NCBI GenBank assembly: GCA_035527835.1
Contig: DATKZS010000179.1
Location: 1 to 14,247 of the forward strand
Reading direction: 5' to 3'
Length of the DNA: 14,247 nt
Source: DATKZS01 sp035527835 [NCBI: bacterium]
GTDB taxonomy: Bacteria > RBG-13-61-14
In this document: positions 6,936 through 12,984 of the stretch, in pieces
How positions within the stretch are numbered: the stretch's first letter is position 1
Layout: each line of letters opens with the position of its first letter
Notes under the pieces: generated by a model
The model's database searches: none
What the model saw: only the letters and a program-made list of their open reading frames with translations
Told to the model about the DNA's origin: nothing
Position numbers and translations under genes: made by a program

Positions 6936-7712
6936 TCAGGCCGGCGGGCCCACGTTGAAGGTGATCCCGGAATCGCCCACGGCCTCGAGGTAGGCCTCCA
7001 TGGCCTCGCCGTCGGCGATCAGGGTGACGTCCGAATGGGTATGGAGGAAGGATGCCGGGAGCTCGGGAAAGGGGGCCGAGGTGAGCGTGCGGGAAAGGAT
7101 CTCGGCCTTCTCCCACCCCGTGACCACGAGCAGGATGCGCCGCGCTTCCAGGATGGTGGCGATCCCCATGGTGATGGCCTCGCGCGGCGTCTCCTTGACG
7201 AACCGGAAGTCGTCGTCGTTGGTCCGCCGCGTCACCTCCAACAGCGCCACCACCCGGGTGCGCGAGTTAAGCGGCGAGCCCGGCTCGTTGAACCCGATGT
7301 GCCCGTTGCGGCCGAGTCCCAGGATTATGAGGTCCATCCCCCCGGCGTCCCGGATCATCTTCTCATAGGCGCGGCACTCGGCGGTGGTGTCCATGTTCAG
7401 GCCGTTGGGGATATGGAAGGACCCGGGAGCCAGGTCCACCTGCTTGGTCAGGCGCAGCTTCATGAACTCGCAAAACGAGTCCTGCTCGCCCTCGCCCAGG
7501 CCCACGTACTCGTCGAGGTTGAAGGTCACGGCCTGCTTGAAGCTTAAGCCCTCCTCCTCGTGCAGCCGCACCAGCTCCCCGTAAACCGGGATCATGGTGT
7601 GGCCCGTGGCCAGCCCGAGCACCGACCCCGGCCTTTCCCGGAGCTGCCGCGCCGCCTCCCGCGCCGCGGCCCGGCCGGCGCCGTGCGCATCCGCGAATAC
7701 TTTTACCTTCAA
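6936..7712 (-). CDS. nagB: Glucosamine-6-phosphate deaminase
   Basis: This enzyme converts glucosamine-6-phosphate to fructose-6-phosphate and ammonia in the cytoplasm, the last step of amino-sugar catabolism. The 258 residues match the family end to end: LATGHTMIPVY (phosphate loop), TFNLDEYVGL with the base Asp67, and GLGRNGHIGFNEP with Asn136, His138 and Glu143. These align with E. coli D72, D141, H143 and E148, and Asn at the second position is also found in Bacillus-type enzymes. The E. coli allosteric Lys160 is Val here (residue 155), and the C-terminal Tyr254 equivalent is absent, so GlcNAc-6-phosphate activation is unlikely. The start is a TTG preceded by AGGTG five bases upstream. 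No nagA or transporter is in the window. The gene is read together with the GT-C gene that follows. Confidence 0.93.
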   Translation of the reverse strand: MKVKVFADAHGAGRAAAREAARQLRERPGSVLGLATGHTMIPVYGELVRLHEEEGLSFKQAVTFNLDEYVGLGEGEQDSFCEFMKLRLTKQVDLAPGSFHIPNGLNMDTTAECRAYEKMIRDAGGMDLIILGLGRNGHIGFNEPGSPLNSRTRVVALLEVTRRTNDDDFRFVKETPREAITMGIATILEARRILLVVTGWEKAEILSRTLTSAPFPELPASFLHTHSDVTLIADGEAMEAYLEAVGDSGITFNVGPPA

Positions 7713-7759
7713 TCAATCACCTGCTGTTCGAAACATTTTAAAGATGGGAAGTAAATAAA

Positions 7760-7835
7760 GCCGCGGATGAACGCGGATGAACGCGGATAAAATAATATTG
7801 TAATTCATCTGCGTTCATCCGCGTTCATCTGCGGC
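7760..7835. repeat. Inverted repeat with 10-base tandem arms, CGCGGATGAA type (family D)
   Basis: Arms at 7760-7788 and 7807-7835 match at 27 of 29 positions around an 18-base AT-rich centre. Each arm contains three 10-base units based on CGCGGATGAA. The element lies in the 173-base gap between the ceramidase-like stop (7886) and nagB (7712), both on the minus strand. It may separate or attenuate their transcription. There is no T-run after the stem. Confidence 0.9.
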
Positions 7836-7885
7836 CCTTCTTCTATCCCATGCCCCTTTCAAGAACCTTCCCTCAACCAATATTT

Positions 7886-9187
7886 TCATTCCGCCAATAG
7901 CCTGCCAAGCTCCTGCTCGATGTCGCCCGCCAGGTCGGGGCCCGCGCACATCGAGGTCTCGTATTCGTAAAGGTCAGAGCCGTAGTCCGGCGGCGCGATG
8001 ATGTAGCCGAGCTCGTCGGCGGCGAGCCCGATCTGGAAGGACAGCGGCTTCTGACGGGCCCGGACCTTCATGCCCAGCTTCGGATACGCCTCGCCCGGAA
8101 ACGTCACGAACTGCGCCGACCCGATCTCGATCACGTTGACCTCGGTGATAATGTTCTCGCCGACATAGGAGTCGCGGTTCAAAAGCCCGGTCTTGGACAG
8201 ATACAGGTATTGCTCGTTCTTCATCGGGAACAGGACCAGGCTCTGCCGGTGCGCGATCGCCGGCTTCTCATCCTTCACCAAGAGGTCCATGCCCCGCTCC
8301 ACCTCGCGGAACACGCGCTCGCCGATGTCCTCCATCGTTTCCCACGACCGGCCCTTGGAGCTCTGCGGCAAATTCGGCGTGATCATGGCCCCCAGCGCCC
8401 CGTTAAAGAAAATCGCGCCCCCTCCGTAATTCTTCTCCACCTCCCGGCAGATCACGCCCGGGTAGTCCGCCGTCAGCACGCGGTTGTTGCTCCACATGCT
8501 CTCCGCATGGCCGGCCACGTTCACCAGCGTCGCCACCGCCCGGCCTTGCCCGTCCCGGAACACCATGATGCCCATGGTGTCGTCCTTGGGCTCGCCCGCG
8601 TTGGCGTTGATCATGATCGCCGGGTCCATCGGGTAAACCGCGCTCAGCACCGCGGCCGGCTCCGCCGCGGCGTCCGCCCGCGCTATGGTATTGACCACGG
8701 CCTGCTTGATGCTCTGCATGAACCGCTGGTCCTGGCCCGAGACGTAAGGCGGCAGGCCCCACAGCCCGATGGTGTCGGGCCCGGAGTGGGTGTGGGTGGA
8801 AGCGATCAGGACCTGGTCCGGACGGAACCCGGCCACCGCGGCCTTGATCGCCATCACGTCCGTGCGCTGCAGCCCGATGCAGTCCACCGCCACCAGCGCC
8901 AGCTTCTCCGATCCCTGCTTCACCACCAGCGTGCGCACGAACAGGTCGTCGTGCGCGCCGACCGATACCCGGAACAGCCCGAAGCCGGCCATCAGCGCCG
9001 GCCGATGCGGGGTGATCGCCTCCTTGGCGAACCCCGCCAGCAACGGCTCATCCGCGTCCGAGCGCACGTCCGCCACCGGGTTCCCGAACTCCGGCGTGGG
9101 CTTCAACACGACCTCGTGCGCGCACCCGGCCGCCGCCGCCAGGACAACGGCCAGGGCCGCCCATTTCCATGCCCGCCGCTCATTCAT
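7886..9187 (-). CDS. Neutral/alkaline ceramidase-like lipoprotein
   Basis: This 433-residue protein starts with a lipoprotein signal: basic N-terminus, hydrophobic core, and lipobox LAAAAGC with Cys22, so it is anchored in the envelope. The body resembles neutral ceramidases, zinc enzymes that cleave the amide of ceramide. Likely zinc ligands are present: His in ASTHTHSGP (residues 132/134), His227 in AGHAE, Glu366 in PGEAY, and Tyr residues in the GSDLYEYE region. The loop that normally reads GDVSPN with the catalytic Ser reads GAMITPN, with Thr270 and one extra residue, so the substrate may not be ceramide. ATG 9187 is chosen because GGAGGAG lies eight bases upstream and it places the signal peptide at the N-terminus. 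An ATG 36 codons earlier would bury that signal. It is the first gene of the minus-strand series. Confidence 0.82.
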   Translation of the reverse strand: MNERRAWKWAALAVVLAAAAGCAHEVVLKPTPEFGNPVADVRSDADEPLLAGFAKEAITPHRPALMAGFGLFRVSVGAHDDLFVRTLVVKQGSEKLALVAVDCIGLQRTDVMAIKAAVAGFRPDQVLIASTHTHSGPDTIGLWGLPPYVSGQDQRFMQSIKQAVVNTIARADAAAEPAAVLSAVYPMDPAIMINANAGEPKDDTMGIMVFRDGQGRAVATLVNVAGHAESMWSNNRVLTADYPGVICREVEKNYGGGAIFFNGALGAMITPNLPQSSKGRSWETMEDIGERVFREVERGMDLLVKDEKPAIAHRQSLVLFPMKNEQYLYLSKTGLLNRDSYVGENIITEVNVIEIGSAQFVTFPGEAYPKLGMKVRARQKPLSFQIGLAADELGYIIAPPDYGSDLYEYETSMCAGPDLAGDIEQELGRLLAE

Positions 9188-9240
9188 AATAAAACTCCTC
9201 CCCGCGATTAAAAACCATGCGCTTTCGCGCGGGACGCCGC

Positions 9241-9254
9241 GCATCGGCCGATGC
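9241..9254. promoter_or_regulatory. 14-base perfect palindrome between divergent genes (possible operator)
   Basis: GCATCGGCCGATGC is fully self-complementary and lies in the 182-base divergent gap between the ceramidase-like lipoprotein (start 9187) and the GT2 gene (start 9370). Its place suits a regulator-binding site, but a GC-rich genome produces such palindromes by chance and no second copy is seen here. Confidence 0.2.
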
Positions 9255-9321
9255 AAGACATGAACTAAACTAAACCAAAGTCCGGAGCGTTTCAATCAAG
9301 CGTAATCGGCGCGGCCCGCTT

Positions 9322-9348
9322 TTGCCGCCGCTCATGGTGTGTTATGAT
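9322..9348 (+). promoter_or_regulatory. Weak candidate promoter for the GT2 gene
   Basis: TATGAT at 9343-9348 fits a -10 box at five of six positions. TTGCCG at 9322-9327 is a poor -35 box at the short spacing of 15 bases. Transcription would start near 9355, just ahead of GAGG at 9354-9357 and the ATG at 9370. This fits the chosen start better than the upstream in-frame TTG at 9322. Confidence 0.25.
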
Positions 9349-9369
9349 CCGGGTGAGGTCAACGACAAA

Positions 9370-10092
9370 ATGCGCGTGCTGGTGGTGCTGCCTACCTATA
9401 ACGAGGCCCTGAACATCGAATGGATCATCAAGTCGCTCATCGAGCTCCCGCTCGGGGCGGACGTGCTGGTGGTTGACGACAACTCTCCGGACGGCACCGC
9501 CGATCTCGCGGAGCGCGTGGGGCCCGCCGGCCGCGTCCGGGTCGAGCGGCGGCCGGGCAAGCTGGGCCTGGGCTCGGCGCAGAGGGCGGGAATGGCGGCA
9601 GGCATCAAGGGCGGTTATGAGCGGATCGTGATCATGGACGCCGACGGCTCGCACGATCCCGGGACCGTGCCCGCCCTGGTCGCGGCCACCGCGAACGCCG
9701 ACCTATCCATCGGCTCGCGCTACGTGGCGGGGGGCAGGGTCGAGAACTGGGCCTGGTACCGCCGCTTCCTGTCATGGGGCGCGAACACCATGGCCCGGCT
9801 GGTGCTCGGCCGCGACGTCCACGACTGGACCAGCTCGTTTCGGTGCTGCCGCGTGGAGATGCTCAAGAACATCCCGCTCGACCGCTTCCGCTCGGAAGGA
9901 TTTGCCGCGGTGGAAGAGATTCTGTTCCAGGTCAGGTTCCGGGGTTATCGGGTGGTCGAGGTCCCGATCACCTTCGTGGAGCGGCGGGCCGGCCGGTCCA
10001 AGATTGACCGGAGCGAGGTCATGTCCGCGGTGTGGCGCCTCTTGGTCATGGGACTGATCAGGGCCGCCGGGAAAAGGCCGCGCCATGACTGA
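9370..10092 (+). CDS. GT2 polyprenyl-phosphate sugar synthase (Dpm1-like)
   Basis: This 240-residue GT-A glycosyltransferase of family 2 closely follows the dolichol/polyprenol-phosphate mannose synthase pattern. Motifs include VLPTYNEALNIE, DVLVVDDNSPDGT (nucleotide site), the metal-binding MDADGSHDP (Asp90, Asp92 and Asp96), SIGSRYVAGG, and DWTSSFRC. Near the end are GFAAVEEILFQV and the VERRAGRSKI motif, which is typically needed for donor or lipid phosphate contact. It likely transfers mannose or glucose from a nucleotide sugar to polyprenyl phosphate at the inner membrane face. Unlike longer relatives it has no C-terminal membrane helices, so it would be peripheral. Two substitutions are worth noting: Gly where DADLSHDP usually has Leu, and Ser in TSSFR where TSGFR is usual. 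The ATG at 9370 has GAGG upstream. The sugar type is not determined. The next gene could use its product. Confidence 0.87.
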   Translation: MRVLVVLPTYNEALNIEWIIKSLIELPLGADVLVVDDNSPDGTADLAERVGPAGRVRVERRPGKLGLGSAQRAGMAAGIKGGYERIVIMDADGSHDPGTVPALVAATANADLSIGSRYVAGGRVENWAWYRRFLSWGANTMARLVLGRDVHDWTSSFRCCRVEMLKNIPLDRFRSEGFAAVEEILFQVRFRGYRVVEVPITFVERRAGRSKIDRSEVMSAVWRLLVMGLIRAAGKRPRHD

Positions 10093-10154
10093 GCCCCGCG
10101 CCCCCGGCAGGGCGTCGCGATTAACTAGTGGCTATGGCGAAAGGCCGGCCCGCG

Positions 10155-10295
10155 CTTTGGAGTGCGCGGGCACGACCGCGCTTTCATTGGAGCCGATTCC
10201 GCCGAAGCGTGTGAATTGTTGACAACGGGCCAATGGAGGCATTGAGGATACTTCCGTCGCCAATGAAAGCGGCGTCATGCCGCCGCACTCCAAAG
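10155..10295. repeat. Long inverted repeat with a hairpin inside each arm (family E)
   Basis: Arms at 10155-10190 and 10260-10295 are 36 bases each and match at 31 positions as reverse complements, separated by 69 bases. Each arm contains its own perfect 6-base-pair stem with a 6-base loop: GCGCGG with CCGCGC on the left, GCGGCG with CGCCGC in the matching orientation on the right. Four of the five differences between arms form two compensatory pair swaps that keep the stem. It occupies the gap between the GT2 stop (10092) and the GT-C start (10349). Confidence 0.88.
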
Positions 10296-10348
10296 AGGCC
10301 GATGGCGGCCGCCGAATGGAAGCCGGCGGCACTCCTCATTGTACGCCG

Positions 10349-12100
10349 ATGAAAAAAGCATGGGCGCCACTCCTGGCCGTGATCTTCACGGCCGTGCTGT
10401 ACCGGCCGATGGTGGACTCGGTCTTTTATTTCCTCCACGGCGGGGAAAGCCAGGGCCTCTTGCTGGCCGCGGCGCTGGCGGACGGACACGGCTTCGTGGA
10501 CCTGTCGCTTCCCGGCCATCCGGCGCAGGTGCGCGAGCCGCCGCTGTTTTACCTGATGCTGGCCGGACTCATCCGCGTCTGGGGCTTCCGGATGGGGCCG
10601 ATGAAAATGCTGATTTTCTTTTCCTACCTCGCCACCGCGATCATCGGGACCATTTATTTCCAGCGCCGCTCGCGTCCGCTCTCCGCGTTCCTGGCCATGG
10701 CCCTCGCCATCACCGGACCCGCGCTCTTTACCTCCTTCACCGGACCCAAGACCGACGTGCCCTTCACCGCCTGCGCCCTGGCCGCGCTGCTCTGTCTCGA
10801 GCTGCTCGCTGAAAAAATCGCGCCCGCCCGGAGGCCGGCGGACGCGGCGGAAAAAGCGCGCGCGGGAAGATGGCAGGCCCCGGCGCTGGCCGCCGCTTTC
10901 ACGGCCCTGGCCCTGGCCGCCGCTTTCATCCGCTCGCTGGGCCTCGCGTTGTTGATCGGCGCCTGCGGCACGGCGGCTTGGCAAGGCCGCGGCAAGGTCC
11001 CGCTCCGGCGCCGCCTGGCCTGGGCCGCGGCGCTGGTTCTGCCGGCGATCCTCGCGTTCGGCCTGTGGACGATGCGGGGCGAGCACACGCCGAACCCGGC
11101 CGGATACAATTACGGTGATTGGTTCATGATGGACCTGGCTCCCGACAGCCCCAGGATGACGGCCGTGGATTTTCACGCCCCGCTGATGGGCCCGGTCCCG
11201 CGCGCGACCGTCCCCGGACTCGCCCGCCGCGTGGCCCGGCACGCCGTGTTTTATGCGGCGTCGCTCATGGAGCTCACGTTCAGTCCCGCCGCCGTGAAGC
11301 CCGGACCAATCGGCCTCGTCTCTCTCCCCGCCATGAATCGGATCATCCCGCTCTCCCTCTTCATCATCGCCATCATCGGCCTGGTTCGCCATGAGCGCCG
11401 CGGCCCGCCCGCCGCCGTCATCTTTCTCGCGTCCTACTCCGCGGTCCTGTTGCTCTGGCCCATGGACGACCCCAGGCTCTTGATCCCGCTCCTGCCCTTC
11501 GCCGCCTTCTACCTGGTGGGCGGGCTGGAATTTATTCTGGAAAAAATCGCGCGGGCCGCACCGCGCAAAAAGGAGCAGGGGCCGGCGCCGGGCCGCGCGG
11601 CGTCAATATGCCTGGCCGCGGTGATCGTCCTGGCCGCCGGCCTGCACTTTTACCGCGACCGCGAATACCGCGCGTGGCTCGAGCGCCTGCCCACCGTCAC
11701 CTTAAGCCCCGGCTTCGACGTCCGCTTCATGAGCCGGGAGATCATGGACAGCTTCCGGCTCCTGGCCTGGGTCAAGCAGAACGCGGAGCCGGGCGCCGTG
11801 GTCATGTATCATTCGCCGCCGCCCTGCCGCCTGGTCTCGGGCCACGAGTGCTCGTCCATCCCTTATTCCAGCGACCGGGCCCGCGTCCGCGACTTCATCC
11901 GCGGCGGGGCCGCCGACTACGTGGTGCTCGACGAGTACGGCAAGGTCGTCCCGCTCGGCCCCGGCTGGTTCGTGCACAACGTGCTCCGGCCGGTGGTCGC
12001 GGCCTATCCCGATGACTTCGAGACCGTGTACCGGATACCAGGGACCCGGGCGGAGGTTATGCGGGTCAGGAGAGAAAAGAATGGAGATGGTGTAAGATGA
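10349..12100 (+). CDS. GT-C membrane glycosyltransferase (PMT/ArnT-like), second copy
   Basis: This 583-residue membrane protein has an N-terminal membrane helix after MKKAWAP. The first outer loop has HGGESQGLLLAAALADGHG and, further on, REPPLFYLMLAGLI, matching the typical acidic and PP-containing motifs of GT-C enzymes. Many hydrophobic helices follow. A late segment, DDPRLLIPLLPFAAFYLVGG, matches the usual RY/RF-LLPLLP motif. A soluble C-terminal domain of roughly 120 residues is probably periplasmic. Such proteins use a polyprenyl-phosphate sugar donor, and the preceding GT2 gene could supply it. The gene differs in sequence from the minus-strand GT-C protein, so it is not a recent duplicate. 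The ATG at 10349 is preferred because it opens directly into the membrane helix, although no clear ribosome site precedes it. ATGs at 10277 and 10316 are in frame, and the first lies inside a repeat arm. Confidence 0.82.
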   Translation: MKKAWAPLLAVIFTAVLYRPMVDSVFYFLHGGESQGLLLAAALADGHGFVDLSLPGHPAQVREPPLFYLMLAGLIRVWGFRMGPMKMLIFFSYLATAIIGTIYFQRRSRPLSAFLAMALAITGPALFTSFTGPKTDVPFTACALAALLCLELLAEKIAPARRPADAAEKARAGRWQAPALAAAFTALALAAAFIRSLGLALLIGACGTAAWQGRGKVPLRRRLAWAAALVLPAILAFGLWTMRGEHTPNPAGYNYGDWFMMDLAPDSPRMTAVDFHAPLMGPVPRATVPGLARRVARHAVFYAASLMELTFSPAAVKPGPIGLVSLPAMNRIIPLSLFIIAIIGLVRHERRGPPAAVIFLASYSAVLLLWPMDDPRLLIPLLPFAAFYLVGGLEFILEKIARAAPRKKEQGPAPGRAASICLAAVIVLAAGLHFYRDREYRAWLERLPTVTLSPGFDVRFMSREIMDSFRLLAWVKQNAEPGAVVMYHSPPPCRLVSGHECSSIPYSSDRARVRDFIRGGAADYVVLDEYGKVVPLGPGWFVHNVLRPVVAAYPDDFETVYRIPGTRAEVMRVRREKNGDGVR

Positions 12101-12113
12101 TGCGCGGGTGCAA

Positions 12114-12207
12114 GTGCGCGGGTGAGGGCACCCGCGCCCCTTGAGGAAGTTGGTCGGGAATGCGAGGTGCGCGGGTGAGGGCACCCGCGCCCCTTGTGGA
12201 GCTTGGT
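12114..12207 (+). repeat. Twin direct repeat, each copy a strong hairpin (family F)
   Basis: Two 41-base copies (12114-12154 and 12167-12207) match at 38 positions, with the first 30 bases identical. Each contains a perfect 9-base-pair stem (GCGCGGGTG with CACCCGCGC, loop AGGG) at 12116-12137 and 12169-12190. A partial unit, TGCGCGGGTG, precedes them at 12101. They follow the GT-C stop (12100) and precede the SRPBCC gene. No T-run follows either stem. They may shape the 3' end of the GT-C transcript. Confidence 0.85.
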
Positions 12208-12220
12208 TATAAAATGGAAA

Positions 12221-12226
12221 AGGAGG
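12221..12226 (+). promoter_or_regulatory. Ribosome binding site deciding the ATG at 12235
   Basis: AGGAGG lies eight bases before ATG 12235 and five before an in-frame TTG at 12232. The spacing and the codon favour the ATG. A TATAAA at 12208-12213 could be a -10 box, but no -35 box fits because a GC-rich hairpin occupies that position. Confidence 0.6.
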
Positions 12227-12234
12227 GGTGATTG

Positions 12235-12906
12235 ATGGATTGGAAGAAGATTTTGGCGGGCGCGGCTATGGTTTTGGCGCTGGCGGCCGGCGCGGCGTCG
12301 CAGGCGGGGCCGCCGCCGGGCGCGCCCACGGACCAGGAGCCGGCGGCTTACAAGGGGATGAGCGCGGAGCAGATCGCGCTGGTAAAAAAGGGCGAGATCG
12401 TGATCCTGGACCAGCCGGAGAAGGTGGAGGGCCGGCAGATGATCACGGCCGCGTTCATCTTCAACCAGGACATTGACACCGTGTGGTCCCTGATGACTCA
12501 GGGCTGGCGCCAGGAGGAATACCTGCCCCGGTTGCAGCGGAGCAAGCTCTTTAAGAAATGGGACGGCGGCGACCAGATCGAGTTCCACGTCGAGGTCCTG
12601 GGCATCGGCATTGACTACCGCGTCCTGGGCACGCGCGACCAGTCGCATTATTACTCGCACTGGAAGCTCGACCCGGACTTCGATAATGACATGAAGGAGG
12701 TCTCGGGATACTGGCGCTTCTACTGGATTGACGGCCACCACACCCTGGCCCGCTACGGGACCTGGGTGCAGACCGGCTTCGGCATCCCCGACTTTGTCCA
12801 GGAGTACCTCACCAAGAAGGACCTGCCCTCCGCCCTGGCCGCGCAGAAAAAGTGGGTGGACTCGGGAGGGAAGTGGAGGAAGGAAGGGTACAAGCCGGCT
12901 GAATAG
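12235..12906 (+). CDS. Exported SRPBCC/START-like domain protein
   Basis: This 223-residue protein starts with a Sec signal (MDWKKILAG, then an Ala/Leu core, with likely cleavage near AASQA) and a Pro-rich spacer. From about residue 65 the sequence looks like the helix-grip fold of SRPBCC/START proteins. There is a beta strand, then IDTVWSLMTQGWRQEEYLPRL (the helix that follows the first strand), alternating strands with WRFYWIDGHHTLARYGTWV, and a long C-terminal helix. These folds bind hydrophobic ligands such as lipids. No catalytic residue can be assigned, and the ligand is unknown. Assignment rests on pattern alone, so confidence in the fold is moderate. The gene follows the GT-C gene on the same strand across the twin hairpins, with a clear ribosome site, and converges on the PilZ-like gene. 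Confidence 0.7.
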   Translation: MDWKKILAGAAMVLALAAGAASQAGPPPGAPTDQEPAAYKGMSAEQIALVKKGEIVILDQPEKVEGRQMITAAFIFNQDIDTVWSLMTQGWRQEEYLPRLQRSKLFKKWDGGDQIEFHVEVLGIGIDYRVLGTRDQSHYYSHWKLDPDFDNDMKEVSGYWRFYWIDGHHTLARYGTWVQTGFGIPDFVQEYLTKKDLPSALAAQKKWVDSGGKWRKEGYKPAE

Positions 12907-12914
12907 TCAGAAGG

Positions 12915-12984
12915 GGTTTGTGGTTTGTGGTTAAAGACGTTCCGGGAACCACAAACTACAAACCCCAAACCACAAACCTTTTTT
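12915..12984 (+). terminator. Rho-independent-type terminator made from a 7-base repeat (family G)
   Basis: Bases 12915-12932 pair with 12961-12978 at 17 of 18 positions, followed at once by six T (12979-12984). This suits termination of the SRPBCC gene that stops at 12906. The arms are tandem 7-base units (GTTTGTG and its mirror AACCACA). In another register 12913-12932 pairs with 12947-12966 at 19 of 20. The T-run overlaps the TAA stop of the opposing gene at 12983. Confidence 0.55.

Noticed and set aside
7713-7757. Promoter for nagB using TAAAAT at 7740-7735
   Set aside because: No acceptable -35 box lies 15-19 bases upstream; the position is taken by the edge of the repeat element.
9188-9295. 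36-residue N-terminal extension of the ceramidase-like protein
   Set aside because: It would bury the lipoprotein signal. A good ribosome site immediately precedes the ATG at 9187.
10277-10348. In-frame N-terminal extension of the second GT-C gene
   Set aside because: These 24 codons overlap the right arm of the inverted repeat and precede the membrane helix with Pro/Gly/His-rich text unlike a signal; the start at 10349 fits better.
12114-12207. Integron attC sites or riboswitch
   Set aside because: No integrase or attC core sites are seen, and each unit is only a simple GC hairpin with a 4-base loop, too small for a known riboswitch fold.
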